NCBI GenBank assembly: GCA_003049485.1
Contig: PYST01000129.1
Span: 35,706 to 99,705 of the forward strand
Direction of reading: 5' to 3'
From: Ophioceras dolichostomum
Lineage: Eukaryota; Ascomycota; Sordariomycetes; Magnaporthales; Ophioceraceae
DNA length: 64,000 nucleotides
Part shown: positions 57,501 through 64,000 of the stretch, in pieces
How positions within the stretch are numbered: position 1 is the first letter of the stretch
How the letters are laid out: the number at the start of each line of letters is the position of its first letter
Translations under genes and position numbers: made by a program
Notes under the pieces: model-generated
Told to the model about the DNA's origin: nothing
Database searches by the model: none
What the model saw: the letters and a program-made list of their open reading frames with translations, nothing else

Positions 57501-60500
57501 CCCACCGTTGTCACCTGGCATTGACCATTGACCTAACCTGAAGTTCTTAGGTATCGATCCCATTGTTTGGCACATCACCCAGTATAGGTGAGAGAGAGGC
57601 GTGAGTGTCTGCCCAGGCTGGCGGAAAGACGCCGCAAGCATGCATCAGCCAAGCTCCGCCAAGCTTGAAGCACGGACAAAATGTTCATAATGCGTTTGCA
57701 GCGAATCGTGAAGTCTGGAGTGGAGGTTTTGTGCTCGGGGGGAAAACAGAGTTGGGGCGAGTAGTGTGGTGGTTTCGGCGCATGGCTGAGAGGTCGAGCT
57801 TGAAACCACATGTCGCCATGCTACATTGAACGATTCTCACTTGGGTTCGGCCGAAGCAACTAAAATGGGCTGGTGGTTGGGTTCTGGCTCACCGGCAGGT
57901 TGATTTGCCCAACGACATCCATGCGAGGACGCCCTCCCAGTTTGACGCGGATGATGCAAGCAAATCCAGGGCAGCGGATCCAAGCCTCACGAGTAGTTGG
58001 CAGCCTCAAAGCAGGAGAAGGAGAAGGAAGAAGTGGTACGGCACTATCCTCATCCCGTGGACGGTGAGCCTTCTGAACCATGGTCCACAGACTCTTGGAT
58101 TCAACCCAATCGCTAGTACAATTGGGTGTATAGATGCGGATGCGGATGCGGATGTGCATGTCAAGACAAATAGGGTCAAGCCAGTGTCAGGGACCCCAAA
58201 CCAAACACCCCCGGACTGATACCCAAGACCAAGACCGCACAAGCATTGAACTTGGTAGCCGCAGGAGCCGTCAGAAACGAACCTGACAAAGTGACAGAGC
58301 TGCCGGAACGCCGGCTACGAACGAACCTTTGTCAACTTCCCAGTTCATCTCGACCGCGATGCGATGCGAACCCCGGAGCACGAGACCCCAAGCGAACCGA
58401 CCCTAAACGAGCCAAACAATCCAAGCGGCCTAGAGCTGTTGTTCCTGGGCGGAGAGCGGGTGCCCGGGCGAGACCCAAGATCCAAGATCCAAGATCTGAG
58501 CGGCTGGGGGCCTGAAGCACGAAGCCAGTACCAACCCTGACGCAAGCTGGACTTTTTAAAAGAGAGATTGTAAGCATCCCAGAAAAGCAGAATGGGAAAC
58601 TCTTAAGATCAAGGGGAAAAAAGAGAGGTAAGAAAAAGGGCAGACAACATCCTCAAAACAGTAACCACCTCATGTCGCTCGCTTTCAATCATCTGCTGGA
58701 CTATTACTTGCTAGATTGGTTGTGGGGGAGATGGTGTGCTTTGAGTTGCTTGGACCTGGATCTCCGGGGATTGCCTCTGTGAATGCACTGCGATGCTTGC
58801 AAATGCCTGCACATGCCTGCCTGCGATGCCATGCCCTCTCTTGGAGAGCGTTGCGCAGGAAAAGCCTGTGCGGAGGCGCGGGAACGGGAAGCGAAGAGGA
58901 AGGAGACCTGGAGTTCTGAAGTGTGGGAGGAGCCCTCGAGACCGACCCAAAAGAGGCCACCCGATTGAACCGAATTTGGACTGCGATTCACAGCTGGAGA
59001 ATGGATCTGACTGTTTCTGGCAATCTGGCAAACAGCCTGGCTAGGGAATTGTGGGAAGAGTCTCTGTGCGCCCACCAAAAACGATGGACTGCCGACCGGA
59101 CTCCTGGAGTTCTTGACTGGATCCGACCTGAGAAGAGATTGATGACGTCTCTTTGACCTGCTGCACTGCAGTGGTCCCACGCTGGCGCACTCGGCCGACA
59201 CTTCCCACATCGAATGCGACTCCGACGTTGCAAACCAGCGAAAACCATTACAAGTATCCCATATTTCCCGCAAACTTCCTGATGATCACGCATCAGCTCC
59301 CGTAGGTTCGTTCTACTTGTCAGCGAACCGGCCAGCGAACTGATGAACGAGTCTGTGTGATAAAACCGCTCTCCTAAAACATCGAACGGCGATGATGTAC
59401 AAGCCACAGTCCATTGCTGAATGCACACGGTACGGCCCCATCCCGAGTCCGGAACACAGAACCTGGGAGCTACAAGGACGGTGTGTACAACTCGTGTGTG
59501 GGGGAAGAACCCGAGACCAGTGAGACCCTACCGGGGGTTTTTAACGGATGGAACCAGACGCCGCAGGATAGCCTGAACGTCTGTGCGCCCCGGAACGAGT
59601 ATATCAAGAATAAGGTACCAGACTACAAGACGACGGCGGACATTGACGTTACCGTTGCACACTGTAGACCCCTCAACAGTAAACACCGACCGGTCAGCCC
59701 ACAACATCAGGCAGGAAGACAGCTCGGTAGAAAGCTCGGTAGGTCGACAGCTCTGTATCGAAGGCGATGGTAGCCTGAGCCTCGAACTTGCACCAATATA
59801 TCTCTTACTTCTCATACCAGCCGCATCCAAGCGGTATCGCAAGTCGAAGTCAGCAAAGTGAGGGAATTGAGTGACAGATACGAAGAGAAAAAGCAAGGCA
59901 GGAAAAGCAGGGAAACTCCACCCCCCAGCACACACACAGGACTTATTGATCCCTGGGCTACCAATGAACTAGCGGTCAGCTTTGACATACCAGTCCCTGG
60001 TATGCCTTGGGCTCCGACTAATAAGGTCCCCTTACCTTGCTTTGCGCGCATCACTTGATGCCTCCCGCCTGCCGGGAAGAAGAAAAAAAAGAATTGCCGC
60101 ATATAGGTCCCGTTATCATTTTGCCGCTAACTCGTCACAAGTATCTCCCTGAAAATGAATGAGGATGAACCGGATCGCTCGTCACATGCTGTGACCTATC
60201 TAGCTCGATAAAAAAGAAAGGGATATATAGTACGGATACAGTACGCATGTGTTTGCCAAAGGACTCGTTCTCCACTGTCATGAACCATGATCGCCGCCTC
60301 AATGCTGGATCTCACTCACCTGGAGGGAAGCTCCACCGTCCAAACGCCAGCCTTTCCTCTACCCTCTCTACCCTACCTCCCTACCCTACCCAGGAGGAAA
60401 GCCTGAGAGGACTTGGACGGGCTGCTTCTTGCCGGGCATGAAAGGGGCCCGGTGTCTTTGCTTTTCTTTGGGTGATGGTTGTTTGCCCAACAAAGATGAA

Positions 60501-63500
60501 CAGAACATGAAATTTGACGCCTGGACGTTTCTTGCTTTGCTTCTTCAGCATCAAATTTCACATCTCCCTTCAAGGACCGAGCCAATTTCGACAACCACGT
60601 CCCATGTGATACATGGATGCACTTCACAGCCTCACTTTCTTATATACTAGTTGGTGCCTAATGCAGCCAAAGTGGGCAAGAGAAAAAGAAAGAAAGAAAC
60701 AAAAAAAAGTTCAAAAAAAATTCCCCTCCGATGCTCCTAAACCTGTTCAAACAACGGTGACGACTAAGGTCCAAAAGCGCATTCCTGCACGTGTGCCTCT
60801 CAAGCAGGGGTCATCCCTGACCGTGCCGAATGATGCTGCCAAAAGTTTCTCTCTCTGGCCCGAAGCAAACTGCAGCAGCAAACAAGCCCCGGAGAATTTC
60901 CTCATGACCCGGCCATGCCCAACCCAGCTGGCCATGTTACGTATAGCAGGCCAGGCAGGTCAGCAACGACACCTCTCGTGCCCGGACTAGGCTCGGTGAT
61001 TCCCACACACTACCCTCCTATCAAGCAGCAACAAGCAACAACAACAATAAGACCAGATCACGGTTCAGCCGGTTGAAGAAATACCAAGGGCTGGGCTACC
61101 AGTGACGGGCTGGCAACGGAAACGTTCGTCACATCCAGCCGCCCCGACCGAAGCAAAAAAAAAAAAAAGCAATGAGGGAAAATCTACGCACATACTTGCT
61201 GTTGCTGCCCGAGCAAATCACGTCCCTTGCTTTCTCTCCTTTTCTTCTCTCCCCCCCCCTTTCCGCTTGATGATGACCCCCTCCCTGATGATTCTTGGCT
61301 AACATGATCACAATCCCCCCTCTCTCGACGACAAACGAAACCTGTAGAAACTAGGCTCTCCTGCAGGCGTGTGAACCCACCATGCCTGCTGCTGCTGCTA
61401 GTCCACCAAGCCAATGCATGCAGCATGCAGTTTGTAAATTATTGGCGGCGCTGATTTCTGTTTGCCGGGATCCTGGGTCTGGGGGAGGGAGGGAGATAGG
61501 GGCGAGAAGAGGAGGGGGGAGTGGGAGCTGGAACCACCGTCCCAGTCCACTTTCCCTTCACTGACCAGGGCCACTCCAGCCGGCTGGTCGATCGTCCAAC
61601 TTTTCCCATTATTGGGCGTCAACGATATTGATATTTCCTGCTCTTTGCCACCGCCGGCGACCCAGTGTGACGGGAGCCCCCGCGGAGGCCAGCCGGCCAA
61701 GATGAGGCCTTTCGCTTCATCTCAGGTCAAGTGAGTGGCGTCGTATGTGTGCCCTCCTCTTTGGGCCGCAGCCACTCATCCGCTGGGACACGTGTATATC
61801 CTACACACACACACACACACACACCCAACTATGCCGCGTTTGTATTTCCTCTTACCTGCGTGTCTTATCTTCCTGCTGGCATTGGGCCAACAGGACGTCG
61901 CCCGGGTACAGTCTCGTGTAAAAGCCCTACCGGGCCGCCCCCCCTTCCCCCCTTCTCCGTGTGCATTCACACCGACAAAAGAGACATGCACACTGACATG
62001 CTTTTGTCCGCCTCGCTGTGTGGTACAGAGACATCTCGTACACGCACTCAGGAGGGAAGAGTGAAAACGTCATAAACATGCCGCCATGCCAACTCAGAGG
62101 GAACCGGGCGCTCGACACACGCATTGCTACCACACACTCACTCACTATCTCGCAGAAAGTTCCCTATTGAGACAGCGGTGAGCGTTGCCTGCGCTGTCCT
62201 GCACTGCACTACACGGCGAGCAGCCGGCCGGGCCAAGACTTGTCTGTCTCCAACCATCTAGCCAGCCTGCCGCGACGTGATAGACCCACGCCCTTAGGCG
62301 ACTTGCACTTACATGTACTTAGGTAGGTAGATGGATAGCCAGCCCGTTAATCTCGGATCTCGACAGCCAGCTCGCTGGGGTTGCTGAAGCAGACACGCGC
62401 ACACAAACCAGAAACAAGGCAAGGGACGGAAGATGGTGTGCAGAGTGGAAACCCGACGAGGCGGTGAACAAACCAAGAAGAACAACGAGGGCGCCTGCCG
62501 AAGGAGGACAACAATAAGGATCGTAGGCAACGACTAGGTAGCCAGAGATGCACAATGCAGGCAAGCGCGAGAGGCGATGGCCGGTATCCGAAGTGCTTCT
62601 CCCCTGTAATGTCCCAAGCTGCTAGCCGTGCCTCTTCTATGTATTCCATATTATTACCACATGGTACATGGTCACAAAGACTTTTGTTTGTGTTTCTCGG
62701 CTTCTTCCCACCTCCGTCTCCCTCTCAAACAATTTCCCATCTCCCGCCCCGGTCTCGTCACCGCTGATCGGCGACCACAGGCAAATGAACGAACGGTTTC
62801 GACCAGCAAGGGGCGGGTGTCGATGAACAATCGTTTGCGGCTGGGCTTCATGGCTTTTCCCCCTTCCCCATCCTCAGGGATCCCAGCCGCCTCCATTTTG
62901 TCCAATTGGCGCCAAGGCGAGAGCCAGCTCTGCCAGGGGAGAGGGAGATATATCGTTTGCGTTGCATATATGGGAGGCCCATCGACAAACGGAAACAGGC
63001 AGGCGGCAGGGGCACATCTCCGGTTGCGGTGTGCATGCGTGCAAGCGTGATTGGGGACTCAGGACTGACCGCCCAGTCCCGCCCAGCCTGCCTTGTGCTA
63101 AGCTTGAATAGTAGGACTGGCTGGCCTTCTGAAATGAGGTGCCGTCTGGCCAAGAGATGTGATGAGTTGTGATATGAAATCCCACCGAAAGGTTTCAGAG
63201 GAGGGTGATTGGGACGGGGGGTGAAGAGGCTGTCACAAAGAAAGCAAACAGAACACGGCCACCCCGAGATCAAACCCCAATACCCTCGATATCATATGTG
63301 ACTAGACTAGCTGGCTGGCCATTTTATCAGCAAGACGGCCAAGAATGTCATGATCGCCCACCACAAAATCCCTCCTCTCATCCCAACCCCCATGATCTTC
63401 CAGAGTATTGGGTCGGGGATGAAGGACCTGTGCCACCCGCCCAGGTCAAGACTGAGCGTGAAAAAAACGCGGAGCCTCAGCTCCGTGCATCCATCTGCCA

Positions 63501-64000
63501 ATCCATTTGTCACGCTCATGCTGTGCCGCGTTGCAAGCGCCATCTGGCGTGTACTTCTTCATCATCTTTGATGTTTCTATGGCGGCGGCGACGGTGAGTA
63601 GTCCACAAACATCCAGCCCGTTTGTAATTTCATCAGCCCGGTCCAATGAGAACTAACTGCTTGTATTCCAAAGAAAGCAAGCAAGCACCCGCACCGCAAA
63701 CATGGAAAATTGTTGGGGGTCTATCTGATGGAGGAGCAGACAAAGGAAGAGGACAGGGAGGACAAGTCGCCACGCCTCCACCCACCACGTCGACGGCTTA
63801 CCATGTTACGAAGTATGTGGCTGCATGTCTCGGTGACACACACGGGCCAGATGACTGGCTGGTTGGCTGGCTGGCTGGCTGAACAAAGACAGAGAGACTT
63901 AGTGGCGGTATTGATCTTCGCCATGTAATGTCGCGTCCCGTAACAGATTCGGTTAGTGGGCGCGGGGGCGTGCCGACCAGTCGGGCGGCCAGTGGGAGGG
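54526..64000. other. 9.4-kb gene-poor right end
   Basis: No recognisable gene on either strand. All longer frames are short, motif-free, or start at TTG/GTG/CTG codons. The missing first exon and promoter of the Myb gene should lie in the left part. Visible items are an AC microsatellite (61,803-61,826), TAGGTACCTA-type palindromes near 55,584 and 56,930, runs of A, and an ATG with a GTGAGT donor at 63,579-63,599 that could be a first exon of a gene beyond the window. A 24-codon frame from the ATG at 63,928 is still open at the right edge. Confidence 0.55.
61803..61826. repeat. (AC)12 dinucleotide microsatellite
   Basis: Twelve perfect AC units in the gene-poor right end. Confidence 0.95.

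Noticed and set aside
58704..59273. 189-codon minus-strand frame in the gene-poor right end
   Set aside because: Starts at TTG and its translation has no recognisable motif; treated as chance.
1..64000. Intact transposable elements, CRISPR arrays, biosynthetic cluster backbone genes (PKS/NRPS)
   Set aside because: None seen. No transposase, reverse transcriptase, ketosynthase or adenylation-condensation modules appear in any frame; CRISPR is not expected in a fungus.

Overview
The window is nuclear DNA from a filamentous ascomycete, most likely a Sordariomycete. Genes are GC-rich in coding sequence, carry one to four short introns (about 70-300 nt, mostly GTRAGT-type donors, many with CTAAC-like branch sites near the acceptor), are monocistronic, and lie on both strands. 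There are no operons, ribosome binding sites or prokaryotic features. Several products (MARVEL and DUF7598-like membrane proteins, a long Nic96, a fungal SMN) are typical of Pezizomycotina.

Layout from left to right: a large disordered-protein ORF running off the left edge (minus); a MARVEL-domain membrane protein (minus); a peroxisomal-type long-chain acyl-CoA synthetase (plus); a short-chain dehydrogenase (plus); a large WD40 protein resembling the Raf1/Dos1/DIM-9 heterochromatin factor (plus), flanked by AT-rich islands; nucleoporin Nic96 (minus); an FGGY carbohydrate kinase (minus) divergent from an SMN orthologue (plus); a secreted cupredoxin (plus); a SERF/4F5 small protein (minus); a DUF7598-like four-helix membrane protein (plus); mRNA 3'-end factor Pcf11 (plus); an aldo-keto reductase (minus) divergent from a Gfo/Idh/MocA dehydrogenase (plus); tRNA wobble methyltransferase Trm9 (plus) convergent with a two-repeat Myb protein (minus). 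The last 9.4 kb has no gene I can recognise.

The genes do not form an obvious metabolic cluster. There is a loose sugar/aldehyde theme (FGGY kinase, aldo-keto reductase, xylose/dihydrodiol dehydrogenase-like enzyme) and an RNA theme (SMN, Pcf11, Trm9), but they are interspersed. The most notable points are: SMN and SERF homologues lying about 6 kb apart, as the human genes also lie close together; an acyl-CoA synthetase whose peroxisomal signal sits in a last exon that intron retention would remove; the probable heterochromatin WD40 factor; a 15-bp near-homopurine minisatellite; a dispersed TAGGTACCTA palindrome confined to intergenic DNA; and the gene-poor right end. I saw no clearly new multi-gene system.

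Exon boundaries were worked out by hand from splice motifs and frame continuity. They are predictions without transcript support.
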